Below are positions 54,256 to 63,670 of a stretch of DNA of 64,000 nucleotides, piece by piece. The position numbers and the translations under genes were made by a program. Every line of letters begins with the position of its first letter. The first letter of the stretch is position 1. This stretch comes from Rathayibacter sp. VKM Ac-2760 (GTDB taxonomy: Bacteria; Actinomycetota; Actinomycetes; Actinomycetales; Microbacteriaceae). The notes under the pieces are model-generated. The model saw only the letters and a list, made by a program, of their open reading frames with translations, ran no database searches and had not been told where the DNA came from. The stretch is taken from assembly GCF_009834185.1 (NCBI RefSeq), contig NZ_CP047173.1, positions 4,230,750 through 4,294,749 on the forward strand, given 5' to 3'.

Positions 54256-55230
54256 GTGCGCGACATCGTCATCATCGGATCCGGCCCCGCAGGCTGGACG
54301 GCCGCCATCTACGCGGCGCGCGCCGATCTGCACCCCGTGGTCGTCGCTTCGTCCGTCGAGATCGGCGGCGACCTGATGAACACCACGGACGTCGAGAACT
54401 TCCCAGGCTTCCCGGACGGCGTCCTCGGCCCCGAGCTGATGACCGCCATGCAGAAGCAGGCGGAGAAGTTCGGCGCCGACACCTTCTACGACGACGTCGT
54501 CTCCCTCGACCTCGAGGGCGAGACGAAGACGATCCACCTCGGCTCCGGCGAGAGCATCGAGGCGAAGACCGTGGTCGTCGCCACCGGCTCCGCCTACCGC
54601 AAGCTGGGCCTCCACGACGAGGACCGCCTTTCGGGACACGGTGTCTCATGGTGTGCCACCTGCGACGGCTTCTTCTTCAAGGGCAAGACCATCGCCGTGG
54701 TCGGCGGCGGCGACTCCGCGATGGAGGAGGCGACCTTCCTCACCAAGTTCGCCGAGAAGGTCTACGTCATCCATCGCAAGGACTCGCTCCGCGCCTCCAA
54801 GGTGATGCAGAAGCGCGCTCGCGACAACGAGAAGATCGAGTTCGTCTGGAACACCGAGGTCACCGGCATCACCGGTGAGAACCACGTGAACGGCGTCAAG
54901 CTGCGCAACACGGTCGACGGCACCGAGTCGAAGCTGGAGCTCGACGGCCTCTTCATCGCGATCGGCAACGACCCGCGCACCCACATCGTGCACGGCAAGC
55001 TCGACCTGACGACCGACGGCACCATCGCCGTCTCGGGTCGCTCGTCGCAGACCTCCGTGGCGGGCGTCTTCGCCGCCGGCGACGTGATCGACCCGACCTA
55101 CCGTCAGGCCGTCACCGCCGCCGCGTCGGGCACCGTCGCCGCCCTCGACGCCGAGCACTACCTCGCCGCCCTCACCGACGGGATCGCCAGCACCGAGGGC
55201 ACCCCGGCGGAAGAGCTCCTCACCCTCTGA
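54256..55230 (+). CDS. trxB: Thioredoxin reductase
   Basis: 324 aa from GTG with GAGGAG upstream and a TAGGAT promoter element at about 54141. FAD motif GSGPAG (8-13), redox pair C133/C136 in CATC, NADPH motif GGGDSA (150-155) and FAAGDV near the C-terminus. Reduces thioredoxin, encoded 58 bp downstream. Confidence 0.96.
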   Translation: MRDIVIIGSGPAGWTAAIYAARADLHPVVVASSVEIGGDLMNTTDVENFPGFPDGVLGPELMTAMQKQAEKFGADTFYDDVVSLDLEGETKTIHLGSGESIEAKTVVVATGSAYRKLGLHDEDRLSGHGVSWCATCDGFFFKGKTIAVVGGGDSAMEEATFLTKFAEKVYVIHRKDSLRASKVMQKRARDNEKIEFVWNTEVTGITGENHVNGVKLRNTVDGTESKLELDGLFIAIGNDPRTHIVHGKLDLTTDGTIAVSGRSSQTSVAGVFAAGDVIDPTYRQAVTAAASGTVAALDAEHYLAALTDGIASTEGTPAEELLTL

Positions 55231-55288
55231 CCCTCCCACCACATCCGCACTCGCGCCGATTCACCGGCGCACGAAGGAGAAAATCGTC

Positions 55289-55612
55289 ATGTCCACCGCG
55301 AAGAGCGTCACCGACGCATCGTTCCAGGCCGATGTCCTCGACTCCGAGAAGACCGTCCTGGTCGACTTCTGGGCCGAGTGGTGCGGCCCCTGCCGCATGG
55401 TCGCCCCGATCCTCGACCAGATCTCGGCCGAGCACGGCGACAAGATCGAGATCGTCAAGCTGAACGTCGACGAGAACCCGCAGATCGCCGCGAAGTACCA
55501 GATCACGTCGATCCCGGCGCTGAAGGTCTACCAGAAGGGCGAGGTCGTCAAGACCGTCATCGGCGCCAAGCCGAAGCCCGCGCTCGAGGCCGACCTCGCC
55601 GCGTTCCTCTGA
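55289..55612 (+). CDS. trxA: Thioredoxin
   Basis: 107 aa. Active site WCGPC (C32, C35), cis-Pro in SIPALKVY. GAAGGAG precedes the ATG. Forms an operon with trxB. Confidence 0.97.
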   Translation: MSTAKSVTDASFQADVLDSEKTVLVDFWAEWCGPCRMVAPILDQISAEHGDKIEIVKLNVDENPQIAAKYQITSIPALKVYQKGEVVKTVIGAKPKPALEADLAAFL

Positions 55613-55653
55613 GTTCGACTCCCCTGAGTTCGACTCCCTGAGTTCGACTCCCC
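55610..55653. repeat. 14/15-bp tandem repeat starting at the trxA stop codon, three units
   Basis: TGAGTTCGACTCCCC at 55610, 55625 (one C shorter) and 55639; the first TGA is the stop of trxA. Confidence 0.9.
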
Positions 55654-55656
55654 TGT

Positions 55657-55690
55657 CGAAGCCCTCGCGCCCTCCGGTGCGGGGGCTTCG
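55657..55690 (+). terminator. Terminator after trxA
   Basis: CGAAGCCCTCGC pairs with GCGGGGGCTTCG across a 10-base loop, followed by TCGTT. Confidence 0.65.
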
Positions 55691-55701
55691 TCGTTCCCCG
55701 T

Positions 55702-55715
55702 GTTTCACGTGAAAC
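55702..55715. promoter_or_regulatory. parS site 1
   Basis: GTTTCACGTGAAAC, the perfect 14-bp core of bacterial parS, right after the trxA terminator. ParB loads here for chromosome segregation. Confidence 0.93.
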
Positions 55716-55849
55716 GGCCGGAGAAGCCAGTCCACGGGCGCGTCAGTGGCGTGCCTCCGCCCGGTCCGGCCTGAGAGCCGCCGAGTATTCTGGACCGATC
55801 CGATATCCGGTCTCACAAGACCCCGTCCACCGAGCGAAGCGAACCCATC

Positions 55850-57154
55850 GTGATCAACCGCGGCACCAATCTCGACCCCTGGTACGACTCCTACGCGGAG
55901 CGCACGGCCGGCCTCGCGGCCAGCGAGGTCCGAGCACTGTTCGCCGTGGCCTCGCGTCCAGAGGTCGTCTCACTCGCCGGTGGGATGCCGTTCGTCTCGG
56001 CCCTCCCCCAAGGCCTGGTGACCGACGCCATGGCGACCGTGATGCGCGACCAGGGACCCGTCGCGCTGCAGTACGGCTCCGGTCAGGGCGTACCCGTCCT
56101 CCGCGAGCAGATCCTCGAGGTGATGGCACTCGAGGGCATCTCCGCCAGCGCCGACGACGTCGTCGTCACCACAGGCTCGCAGCACGCCCTGGAGCTCGTC
56201 TCCAAGATCTTCCTCGACCCGGGCGACGTCGTGCTGTCCGAGGGGCCGAGCTATGTCACCGCGATGGTGATCTTCCGCTCCTACCAGGCCGAGGTCGAGC
56301 ACGTCGCGATGGACGAGCACGGGCTGATCCCTGCTTCACTGCGCGAGCACATCACGCGCGTGCGGGCCGCCGGAAAGCGGATCAAGTTCCTGTACACGAT
56401 CCCGACCTTCCACAACCCGGCCGGAGTGACGCTCAGCTGGGAGCGCCGCGTCGAGATCCTCGAGATCTGCAAGAGCGAGGGCATCCTCGTCCTCGAGGAC
56501 AACCCCTACGGGCTCCTCTACTTCGAGGACGTGCCGCCGAAGGCGATGCGCTCGCTCGAGGAGGACGGCGTCATCTACCTCGGCACCTTCTCGAAGACCC
56601 TCGCCCCGGGCTTCCGGGTCGGCTGGGCGCTCGCTCCGCACGCGATCCGGGAACGGCTGATCCTGGCGAACGAGGCCGCGGTACTCAGCCCCTCCTCCTT
56701 CAGTCAGCTGGTGATCTCGAAGTACCTCGAGACCGCGGACTGGCGCGCCCAGATCGACACCTTCCGCGGCGTCTACCGGGAGCGCAAGGAGGCGATGCTC
56801 CGCGCCCTGCAGGCCCACCTGCCAGGCCTCAGCTGGACCAACCCGAACGGCGGCTTCTACGTCTGGGTCACCTTGCCCGATGAGCTCGACTCGAAGTCGA
56901 TGCTCCCACGCGCGGTGAAAGAGCTCGTCGCCTATACCCCTGGTACCGCCTTCTTCGGCAACGGCGATGGCCGGCAGAACATCCGGCTGTCGTTCTGCTA
57001 CCCCACGCCGGACCGCATCACCGAGGGAATCCGCCGGCTCGCGACGGTGATCAACGGCGAGCTCGACCTGCTGTCGACCTTCGCCGGGACAGGCGAGCCG
57101 TCCCGCTCCGTCGCCGACCCCCGCGACGCCGCTCTCCCGCCCACCGTCTCCTGA
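55850..57154 (+). CDS. Class I/II PLP-dependent aminotransferase
   Basis: 434 aa from GTG. PLP lysine K249 (TFSKTLAPGFRVGW), N190 (FHNPAG) and D217 (LVLEDNPYG) are in place; N-terminal LAGGMP and YGSGQG segments are those of the 2-aminoadipate/MocR-type aminotransferase group, but there is no HTH domain. Substrate not determined. Between trxA and parAB, a common place in this family. TATTCT at 55786 may be its -10. Confidence 0.85.
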   Translation: MINRGTNLDPWYDSYAERTAGLAASEVRALFAVASRPEVVSLAGGMPFVSALPQGLVTDAMATVMRDQGPVALQYGSGQGVPVLREQILEVMALEGISASADDVVVTTGSQHALELVSKIFLDPGDVVLSEGPSYVTAMVIFRSYQAEVEHVAMDEHGLIPASLREHITRVRAAGKRIKFLYTIPTFHNPAGVTLSWERRVEILEICKSEGILVLEDNPYGLLYFEDVPPKAMRSLEEDGVIYLGTFSKTLAPGFRVGWALAPHAIRERLILANEAAVLSPSSFSQLVISKYLETADWRAQIDTFRGVYRERKEAMLRALQAHLPGLSWTNPNGGFYVWVTLPDELDSKSMLPRAVKELVAYTPGTAFFGNGDGRQNIRLSFCYPTPDRITEGIRRLATVINGELDLLSTFAGTGEPSRSVADPRDAALPPTVS

Positions 57155-57197
57155 GACCGACCGTCCCACGCAAGACCGATCGACAAAAGGCCTGATC

Positions 57198-58163
57198 ATG
57201 ACTGATTTCTCCGCGCTCGACCGTGCCTTCGACATCGTGGTGATCAGCGGAGGAATCAGCCACGAGCGCGACGTGTCACTCCGCTCGGGGCGCCGCGTCG
57301 CCGACCGCCTCTCCGCGATGGGTCACCGGATCACGCACCGGGAGCCCGACGCCGGCCTGCTCGCCGCACTGACCGCTCAGCGCCCCGACATCGTCTGGCC
57401 TGCGGTGCACGGAGCGAGCGGCGAGGACGGCGCGCTGCTCGGTCTCCTGGAGGCGGCCGGCTTCCCCTACGTGGGCTCGCGGACGGACGCTGCTCGACTG
57501 GCCTGGTTCAAGCCGACCGCGAAGACCCTCGTGTCCAGGGCGGGCTTCGCGACGCCGCGCTCGATCACCCTGCCCCGAGAGACCTTCCGCGAGCTCGGCG
57601 CGGCCGGCATCCTCGAGCGGGTGCGGGCGCACCTTCCCGGCCCGCTCGTCGTCAAGCCGGCGCAGGGCGGCTCGGCGCAGGGCGTCAGCCTCGTGGAGCA
57701 GGCTGACCAGCTGCCACGCGCCATGGTCGACGCGTACACCTACGGCGAGGTCGCACTGATCGAGCAGCAGATCCTCGGTACGGAGGTGTCCGTCGGCGTC
57801 CTCGATCTCGGAGACGGCCCGTTCGCCCTCCCGCCGGTCGAGATCGAGCCGGTCGCCGGTCGCTACACCTTCGAGGCCCGCTACAACGCCGGTGAGACCC
57901 GCTTCTACACCCCGGCCCGTCTCCCGGAGGAGACCCTCTCGGAGGTCTCTCGCGTCGCCGTCGCGGTCCACGAGCTGCTCGGCCTGCGCCACCTCTCCCG
58001 CCTCGACTTCATCGTCGATCCCGCCGGCCTCCCCTGGTTCTTCGACGCGAACGTCCTCCCCGGCATGACCGAGACCTCCCTCATCCCCCAGGCCATCGAG
58101 GCCTCCGGCCGCTACCTCGGCGACGTCTACTCCACGCTCGCCCGCCTGGCCCTCACCCCCTGA
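57198..58163 (+). CDS. D-alanine-D-alanine ligase-like ATP-grasp protein
   Basis: 321 aa. GGISHERDVSLRSG at the N-terminus, VKPAQGGSAQGV (ATP-grasp loop), RLDFIVDPAG and NVLPGMTETSLIP near the C-terminus match Ddl. It is at the short end of the family, and many actinobacteria have a second, canonical ddl elsewhere, so its exact role in the wall pathway is uncertain. 43 bp after the aminotransferase. Confidence 0.82.
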   Translation: MTDFSALDRAFDIVVISGGISHERDVSLRSGRRVADRLSAMGHRITHREPDAGLLAALTAQRPDIVWPAVHGASGEDGALLGLLEAAGFPYVGSRTDAARLAWFKPTAKTLVSRAGFATPRSITLPRETFRELGAAGILERVRAHLPGPLVVKPAQGGSAQGVSLVEQADQLPRAMVDAYTYGEVALIEQQILGTEVSVGVLDLGDGPFALPPVEIEPVAGRYTFEARYNAGETRFYTPARLPEETLSEVSRVAVAVHELLGLRHLSRLDFIVDPAGLPWFFDANVLPGMTETSLIPQAIEASGRYLGDVYSTLARLALTP

Positions 58164-58166
58164 CCC

Positions 58167-58180
58167 GTTTCACGTGAAAC
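58167..58180. promoter_or_regulatory. parS site 2
   Basis: GTTTCACGTGAAAC, 3 bp after the ligase stop codon. Confidence 0.93.
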
Positions 58181-58205
58181 ATCCGTCGGGCGCCGTCCGC
58201 GGGTA

Positions 58206-58369
58206 GGTCTCGAGACGGCGCTCCGCGCCTACTCGACCAACAAGCCCGCAACACACGCCCCCCTTCTTGCTGGTCGAGTAGCCCCGCGGGGGCGTATCGA
58301 GACCCACGACCACCACAACAGCGGCGGACGTGGATCTCGATACGCCGCTCTCCGGCTACCCAATCAACT
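58206..58369. repeat. Palindromic repeat family: fragment plus shortened copy F
   Basis: A right-end fragment at 58206-58243 (GTCTCGAGACGGCGCTCCGC...CTACTCGACCAACAAG) and a 102-bp copy at 58268-58369 with standard left end and a diverged right end. Between the convergent ligase and parB genes. Confidence 0.82.
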
Positions 58370-58416
58370 TGTCGTCACCGTGCACGACGATCACGAAGTC
58401 CGCCCCCCGCGCCACC

Positions 58417-58430
58417 GTTTCACGTGAAAC
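58417..58430. promoter_or_regulatory. parS site 3
   Basis: GTTTCACGTGAAAC, 11 bp beyond the parB stop codon. Confidence 0.93.
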
Positions 58431-58441
58431 GCCCCGCCGCT

Positions 58442-59410
58442 CTACGGCGCCAGCGAGACCTCGGTCGGCTCGCCGATCTCCGCGAGAATGCGGTTCAAGT
58501 CCTGGATCGTCGCGAAATCGATCACGACCTGCCCCTTCCGCGCCCCCAGGGTCACCTTCACCCGCGTGTTCAGACGGTCGCCGAGGTGATCCGCGACGGT
58601 GGTGAGGTGGCCGACGTGCCCGCCCTGCTCCTCCTCCGGCTCGCGCACCGGCGCCTTAGGCGCCTTCATCTGCGCGGCCGCGGCTTCCGCCGCACGAACG
58701 GACAGGTCCTCGTTCACGATCTTGTCCGCGAGCCGCCGCATCAGCTCCGGTGTCTCCACCGACAGCACGGCACGAGCATGCCCGGCGCTCAGCACGCCGG
58801 CCGCCACCCGCGCCTGCACATCCGCCGGCAGGCGCAGCAGTCGCAGCGTGTTCGAGATCTGCGGCCGCGACCGTCCCAGTCGCGTCGCGAGCGCCTCCTG
58901 CGTAATGCCGAAATCGCTCAGCAGCTGCTGGTAGGCCGAGGCCTCCTCGAGCGGGTTCAGCTCCGCACGATGCAGGTTCTCCAGCAGCGCGTCGCGGAGC
59001 ATGTTCTCGTCGGCCGTGTCCTTGACGACCGCGGGGATCGTCGTCAGCCCCGCCGCCTTCGAGGCGCGGAAACGCCGCTCGCCCATCACGAGCTCGTACT
59101 TCGCACCCTTGCGCCCGGTCACGGGGCGCACCACGATCGGCTGCAGCACCCCGAACTCGCTGATGCTGTGCACCAGCTCTGCCAGCTCGTCCTGGTCGAA
59201 GACCGACCGGGGCTGCGCCGCGTTCGGGACGATCTCCGAGAGCGGCAGCCGCGCGAGCCGCGCGCCGGGGACCTGGAGCAGCTCGTCGTCCGCCTCCTGG
59301 TTGCCGATCTGATCCGGGAAGAAGACGTCGACGGGCCGCGAGCGGCTCTCGTCGCTGACGGGGATGAGGGCGCCGATGCCCCGGCCGAGTCCTGTGCGCT
59401 TGGTCGCCAT
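58442..59410 (-). CDS. parB: Chromosome-partitioning protein ParB (CTPase, parS-binding)
   Basis: 322 aa. CTP-binding GERRFRA (110-116), ENLHRAELNPLEEA, parS-binding HTH ITQEALATRLGRSRPQISNTLR (169-190) and a C-terminal dimerisation part. Start is the ATG overlapping the parA end by one base. It loads at parS and spreads on DNA. Confidence 0.96.
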   Translation of the reverse strand: MATKRTGLGRGIGALIPVSDESRSRPVDVFFPDQIGNQEADDELLQVPGARLARLPLSEIVPNAAQPRSVFDQDELAELVHSISEFGVLQPIVVRPVTGRKGAKYELVMGERRFRASKAAGLTTIPAVVKDTADENMLRDALLENLHRAELNPLEEASAYQQLLSDFGITQEALATRLGRSRPQISNTLRLLRLPADVQARVAAGVLSAGHARAVLSVETPELMRRLADKIVNEDLSVRAAEAAAAQMKAPKAPVREPEEEQGGHVGHLTTVADHLGDRLNTRVKVTLGARKGQVVIDFATIQDLNRILAEIGEPTEVSLAP

Positions 59411-60354
59411 CAGCGGGCCTCTCCTTCGGTGGTCGCGGTGACGGTCTTCGGCACGCCCCGGCGGGCGATCTCCGCGGCCGCCTCGAGGTAGGCGAGCGAA
59501 CCGGACGATTGCGGGTCATAGCTGATCACGCTCTGCCCGTAGGACGGCGCCTCCGAGATCCGCACGTTCCGCGGGATCACGGCACGCAGTACCTCCTTCG
59601 GGAAGTGCTCGCGCACATCGGCGGCGACCTGGTTCGACAGATTGGTCCGGCCGTCGAACATGGTCAGCAGGATCGTCGACACCGCCAGATTCGGGTTCAG
59701 GTGCCGCTCGATGAGGTCGATGTTCTTGAGCAGCTGGCTCAGCCCTTCGAGCGCGTAGTACTCGCACTGGATCGGGATCAGCACTTCGCGCGCAGCGACG
59801 AAGGCGTTGATCGTCAGTAGACCGAGCGACGGCGGGCAGTCGATGAAGACGTAGTCGAACGGCTCGTCCATCGCCTTCAGCATCCGGTCGAGCGCGCGGC
59901 GGAGCCTCTGCTCGCGGGCGACGAGCGAGACCAGTTCGATCTCCGCACCGGCCAGGTGGATCGTCGCGGGGACGCCGAACAGCGTCTCGAACTCCGGGCT
60001 CTTCTGCACCACGTCTGCGAGCGGCGTGTCATTGACGATCACATCGTAGACACTCGCGGTCTCGGCGCGGTGCTCGATGCCGAGTGCCGTCGACGCATTG
60101 CCCTGCGGGTCGAGGTCGATCACGAGGACCTTGGCCTCGCCGCGAGCCAGGCCGGCCGCGAGGTTCACGGTCGTCGTCGTCTTGCCGACGCCGCCCTTCT
60201 GGTTCGAGATCGTGATGACGCGCGTCGTCTCCGGCTTCGGCAGCGGCTGTGCGTTGAGCAGCGCGCGTCGACGGGTCATGTCCGCGATCTCGCGAGCCAG
60301 CGGCGTCGAGGAGTCGAATCCTCCGGTCAGTCCAGCGGGGTCGGATCGTTTCAC
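59410..60354 (-). CDS. parA: Chromosome-partitioning ATPase ParA
   Basis: 314 aa from the GTG at 60354, which lies inside parS site 4, with GAAGG six bases upstream; an ATG 26 codons later is an alternative. Deviant Walker A KGGVGKTT (53-60), LVIDLDPQGN and FIDCPPSLGLLT. Moves ParB-parS complexes. Confidence 0.96.
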   Translation of the reverse strand: MKRSDPAGLTGGFDSSTPLAREIADMTRRRALLNAQPLPKPETTRVITISNQKGGVGKTTTTVNLAAGLARGEAKVLVIDLDPQGNASTALGIEHRAETASVYDVIVNDTPLADVVQKSPEFETLFGVPATIHLAGAEIELVSLVAREQRLRRALDRMLKAMDEPFDYVFIDCPPSLGLLTINAFVAAREVLIPIQCEYYALEGLSQLLKNIDLIERHLNPNLAVSTILLTMFDGRTNLSNQVAADVREHFPKEVLRAVIPRNVRISEAPSYGQSVISYDPQSSGSLAYLEAAAEIARRGVPKTVTATTEGEAR

Positions 60355-60361
60355 GTGAAAC
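60348..60361. promoter_or_regulatory. parS site 4, overlapping the parA start codon
   Basis: GTTTCACGTGAAAC spans the GTG start of parA (60352-60354), so ParB binding could repress parA. Confidence 0.92.
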
Positions 60362-60443
60362 CTTCGCTCAGCGAGTGGAAGAGGGGCAGCACCGAGGAGT
60401 CGACAGTCGAGGATTCAGGGGATCACATGCGACGTCGTGGCGA

Positions 60444-61073
60444 TCATCCCACTGTAGCTCGGACGACCCTCGTCACCTCGGAGAGCACGCCGTCACCGAG
60501 CACGACGACCTCGGGCTGGGTCAGCTTGAACCGGCGGATCTGCTTCGCCGCCGCCTCGATCTCACGGTCGGCATTGACGCCCTTCAGCAGGACCAGCTCG
60601 CCACCCGGCCGCAGCAGCGGGGCCGTCAGCGGGATCAGCTTCGAGAGGGCACTCACCGCTCGGGCGGTCACCTGGTCGAGCGGCTCAGCCAGTCGCACCT
60701 CCTCGGCCCGCGCCCGCAGAACCGAGACATTCTCGAGTTCGAGGGCGTCGACCTGCTCCTGCAGCCAGACGATGCGGCGCTCCATCGGCTCGATCAGCAC
60801 GAACCGCACGTCCGGCCGCACGATCGCCAGGACGAGCCCTGGCAGCCCCGCACCGCTTCCCACATCACCCACGAGCCCCGGGCGCAGCAGAGGGGCCACC
60901 AGGGCGCTGTTGAGGACGTGCCGCGTCCAGAGGCGCGGAAGCTCGAGCGGGCCGATGAGGCCGCGCTCCTCGCCCTCCTGGGCGAGCGCCTCCGTGAAGC
61001 GCCGCAGGACGGGCAGCCGCTCCCCCGCGATGGCGGCGGCGGCGGTCGGCTCCGGCTCGAGGGTCGGCTCCAC
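60444..61073 (-). CDS. rsmG: 16S rRNA (guanine527-N7)-methyltransferase RsmG
   Basis: 209 aa from GTG. SAM-binding VGDVGSGAGLPGL (68-80), RHVLNSALVAP and VTARAVSAL are RsmG signatures. Gap of five bases to jag. Confidence 0.94.
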   Translation of the reverse strand: MEPTLEPEPTAAAAIAGERLPVLRRFTEALAQEGEERGLIGPLELPRLWTRHVLNSALVAPLLRPGLVGDVGSGAGLPGLVLAIVRPDVRFVLIEPMERRIVWLQEQVDALELENVSVLRARAEEVRLAEPLDQVTARAVSALSKLIPLTAPLLRPGGELVLLKGVNADREIEAAAKQIRRFKLTQPEVVVLGDGVLSEVTRVVRATVG

Positions 61074-61078
61074 GGCGC

Positions 61079-61654
61079 TCAGCCGCGGGTGATGACGGTG
61101 TGGCGCTCGCGGGCCTCGCCGCGCGACTCGGACACGAATCCGCGCTCGCCCACCATGTCGTGCACGAGCTTGCGCTCGTAGGACGACATCGGGGGGAGGG
61201 ACGCCGACGTCGCGCCCTCCTCGATGCGCTCGATCGCGCGGTCGACCAGCTGGGCCAGCTCGGCCTCGCGGGCGTCGCGCGAGCCGCCGATGTCGAGGAT
61301 GAGACGCGAGAACGCGCCCGTCTTCGTCTGCACGGCGAGGCGGGTCAGCTCCTGCAGGGCCTGCACCGCATCCGGGCGCGAGAGCACGCGGAGGTTGGTG
61401 TCACCGGTCGCGGTGACGGACAGGTAGGCGCGGCCGTTGCGAACTTCGATGTCGATGTCGCCGTCGAGGTCACAGATGTCGAGGAACTCCTCGATGTAGT
61501 CCGCGGCGACGTCGCCCTCGTCCTCGAGCTGCGACAGCGTCGGCTCCCCGGCATCGGAGGACCCCGCGGCCCGGTGCGAGGGCTCCTCGGCCGCCGGAGC
61601 GGACTCGTCCACGGACGACGGAGCGCCGGTGAAGATCTGCGTCGAATCGGTCAT
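61079..61654 (-). CDS. jag: Jag/KhpB-type RNA-binding protein (KH-R3H)
   Basis: 191 aa. Acidic N-terminal stretch, KH domain (about 58-125, IDIEVRNGRAYLSVT) and C-terminal R3H domain (SYERKLVHDMVGERGFVSESRG). Lacks the Jag-N domain of Bacillus. Eight bases after yidC, its usual partner. Confidence 0.92.
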   Translation of the reverse strand: MTDSTQIFTGAPSSVDESAPAAEEPSHRAAGSSDAGEPTLSQLEDEGDVAADYIEEFLDICDLDGDIDIEVRNGRAYLSVTATGDTNLRVLSRPDAVQALQELTRLAVQTKTGAFSRLILDIGGSRDAREAELAQLVDRAIERIEEGATSASLPPMSSYERKLVHDMVGERGFVSESRGEARERHTVITRG

Positions 61655-61662
61655 TCTGAGCC

Positions 61663-62622
61663 CTACTTCTTTCCGGCTTGCTTCTTGGAGCGGTTCTTAC
61701 TGACGGGCTGCGAGCGCTGCACGACCTTCTTCTCGACCAGGGTCACCGTGCCGGCGTCGGTCGTCTCCTCGACGAGCTTGCCCTTGCGGCGCAGGCGCTC
61801 CTCGCGGGCCTTCGCGGCCTCACTGCCGGGGGTGGGCATGTTCCGGATGACGATGAACTGCTGGACCATCGTCCAGATGTTCGAGGTCAGCCAGTAGAAC
61901 ATGACGCCCAGGGGGAAGGCGAAGCCCGAGAAGGCGAAGACCAGGGGGAGGATGTAGAGCAGGATGCGCTGCTGCTTGAAGGTCGGCGAGGCCTTGGCCT
62001 CGGGCGACATGTTCTTCGAGACGATCTGCAGCTGGGTGATGAACTGCGAGGCCGTCATCAGGACGACCATGATGACCGCGATGACGACGACGAGCTCCTG
62101 GCCGCCCTCCGCGAGCGCGCCCTGAATCGACTGGTGCAGCGGCGCGATGCCGAAGAGGTTCGCCTCGCCGAACTGGCGGGCGAGGACATCGTCCAGCGGG
62201 CCGACGCCGCGCTGGCTGTGCTGCGCCGAGTTCAGCACCGAGAACAGGCTGAAGAAGATCGGCATCTGGATCAGCAGCGGCAGGCACGAGGCGAGCGGGT
62301 TGGTGCCGGTCTTCTTGTAGAGCTCCATCGTCTCGCGGGACATCGCCTCGCGGGACAGCTGATCGCGCTTGCCCTTGTACTTGTCCTGGATCTTCTTGAG
62401 TTGCGGCGCCACCTCCATCATGCGGCGCTGGCTCTTGATCTGCTTGACGAAGATCGGGATGAGCGCGGCGCGGATGACGAGGACCAGCCCCACGATCGAC
62501 AGCACCCAGGTGATGCCGGCCGCCGCGTCGAGGCCGGTGAAGGTCAGCAGCTGGTGGAAGGCGACGAGGAGGAGCTCGACCACCCATTTGAGGGGCCAGA
62601 GAATCGTGCCGAGGAGGTCCAT
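61663..62622 (-). CDS. yidC: Membrane protein insertase YidC
   Basis: 319 aa, about five helices. KQIKSQRRMMEVAPQLKKIQDKYKG cytoplasmic loop, the conserved Arg in VIRAALIPIF, LPLLIQMPIFFSLF, and a basic C-terminal tail (KNRSKKQAGKK). Inserts membrane proteins. Confidence 0.96.
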   Translation of the reverse strand: MDLLGTILWPLKWVVELLLVAFHQLLTFTGLDAAAGITWVLSIVGLVLVIRAALIPIFVKQIKSQRRMMEVAPQLKKIQDKYKGKRDQLSREAMSRETMELYKKTGTNPLASCLPLLIQMPIFFSLFSVLNSAQHSQRGVGPLDDVLARQFGEANLFGIAPLHQSIQGALAEGGQELVVVIAVIMVVLMTASQFITQLQIVSKNMSPEAKASPTFKQQRILLYILPLVFAFSGFAFPLGVMFYWLTSNIWTMVQQFIVIRNMPTPGSEAAKAREERLRRKGKLVEETTDAGTVTLVEKKVVQRSQPVSKNRSKKQAGKK

Positions 62623-62631
62623 GGAAGCGGG

Positions 62632-63000
62632 TCAGTCCTTTCGAGGGCCCACGACGAACCCGAATCGCGTCACGGCGAAGCGGGTCCGGCCGGAAGCCGG
62701 TCGGTGCAGGGGGATCGAGGTCGGCACGTCGTCGATCCCGCCGGCCGCCCACGGGTGGCAGCGGAGGAGACGACGGGCGCCGAGGACGGACCCGAGGACG
62801 AGCCCGTGGAGCTGGACCGCCTGGAGTGCGTAGTGAGAGCACGACGGGTAGTAGCGGCAGACGTCGCCGTAGAGCGGCGAGATCACCGCGCGATACACGA
62901 CGAGCAGCAGGATGCCGAGATTCCGCGGCAGCAGGAGCAGGGCCCAGCCCAGGCGGACGGCCCAGCCGGTCGCCGGTGCACCGAGCAGAGCGGCCGTCAC
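62632..63000 (-). CDS. yidD: Membrane protein insertion efficiency factor YidD
   Basis: 122 aa from GTG overlapping the rnpA stop. YRAVISPLYGDVCRYYPSCSHYALQAVQLHG is the YidD core with its three Cys; RCHPWAAGGIDDVP follows. Amphipathic N-terminal helix. Confidence 0.95.
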   Translation of the reverse strand: MTAALLGAPATGWAVRLGWALLLLPRNLGILLLVVYRAVISPLYGDVCRYYPSCSHYALQAVQLHGLVLGSVLGARRLLRCHPWAAGGIDDVPTSIPLHRPASGRTRFAVTRFGFVVGPRKD

Positions 63001-63356
63001 CGGAGCGCCTCGCCCGCGCGCACGACGCGCGCCCGCGCGACCGCGGCGACGACGTCCTGCCGGAGAGCGGACCACGGGGCGTCGGCACTGCCGGGCAGCG
63101 CCCGGACGACGACGTCGGTCCCGGACTCGATCTGCGGCACGAGCTCGAAGGCGACCGCCTTCAGCCGGCGACGGACGGTGTTCCGCTTCACAGCGGTCCC
63201 GATGGTCTTGGCCACGATGAAGCCGAACCGCACCGGTGCGTCGCCGGAGGACTTCCGGACATACGTGACGGTGTGCGGTCCCGTGGACCGCACACCGCGA
63301 CGGACGACTGCCCGGTACTCGCCTCCGAGGACGATGCGATGAGCTCTGGCCAGCAC
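62997..63356 (-). CDS. rnpA: Ribonuclease P protein component
   Basis: 119 aa from GTG. RNR-type motif VAKTIGTAVKRNTVRRRLKA is clear. Partner of the RNase P RNA, which is not in the window. Follows rpmH. Confidence 0.96.
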   Translation of the reverse strand: MLARAHRIVLGGEYRAVVRRGVRSTGPHTVTYVRKSSGDAPVRFGFIVAKTIGTAVKRNTVRRRLKAVAFELVPQIESGTDVVVRALPGSADAPWSALRQDVVAAVARARVVRAGEALR

Positions 63357-63378
63357 CGCTGGACGGAATCGCTTGGCG

Positions 63379-63516
63379 CTACGCCGAGAGCTCGGTGCGG
63401 CCCTTGGCGCGGCGAGCGCTCAGGATGCCGCGACCGGCACGCGTGCGCATGCGCAGACGGAAGCCGTGCACCTTGGCGCGACGACGGTTGTTCGGCTGGA
63501 AGGTTCGCTTGCTCAT
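63379..63516 (-). CDS. rpmH: 50S ribosomal protein L34
   Basis: 45 aa: MSKRTFQPNNRRRAKVHGFR at the start and the typical Arg-rich rest. ATG at 63516. Confidence 0.97.
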   Translation of the reverse strand: MSKRTFQPNNRRRAKVHGFRLRMRTRAGRGILSARRAKGRTELSA

Positions 63517-63670
63517 AGTCAGATCTCCACGTACGTGTTCCGCGGCACGAGCGGGGCCGCACGCCGGTGGCGAGGGCTCCGGATCGACCGGGAAGAGGGG
63601 GTGCCCGGGTGCCGTTCCGCTCGATCCGCGAGGACCGTGCTCCCGACGCCGGGCAGGCGTCAACTGACTT

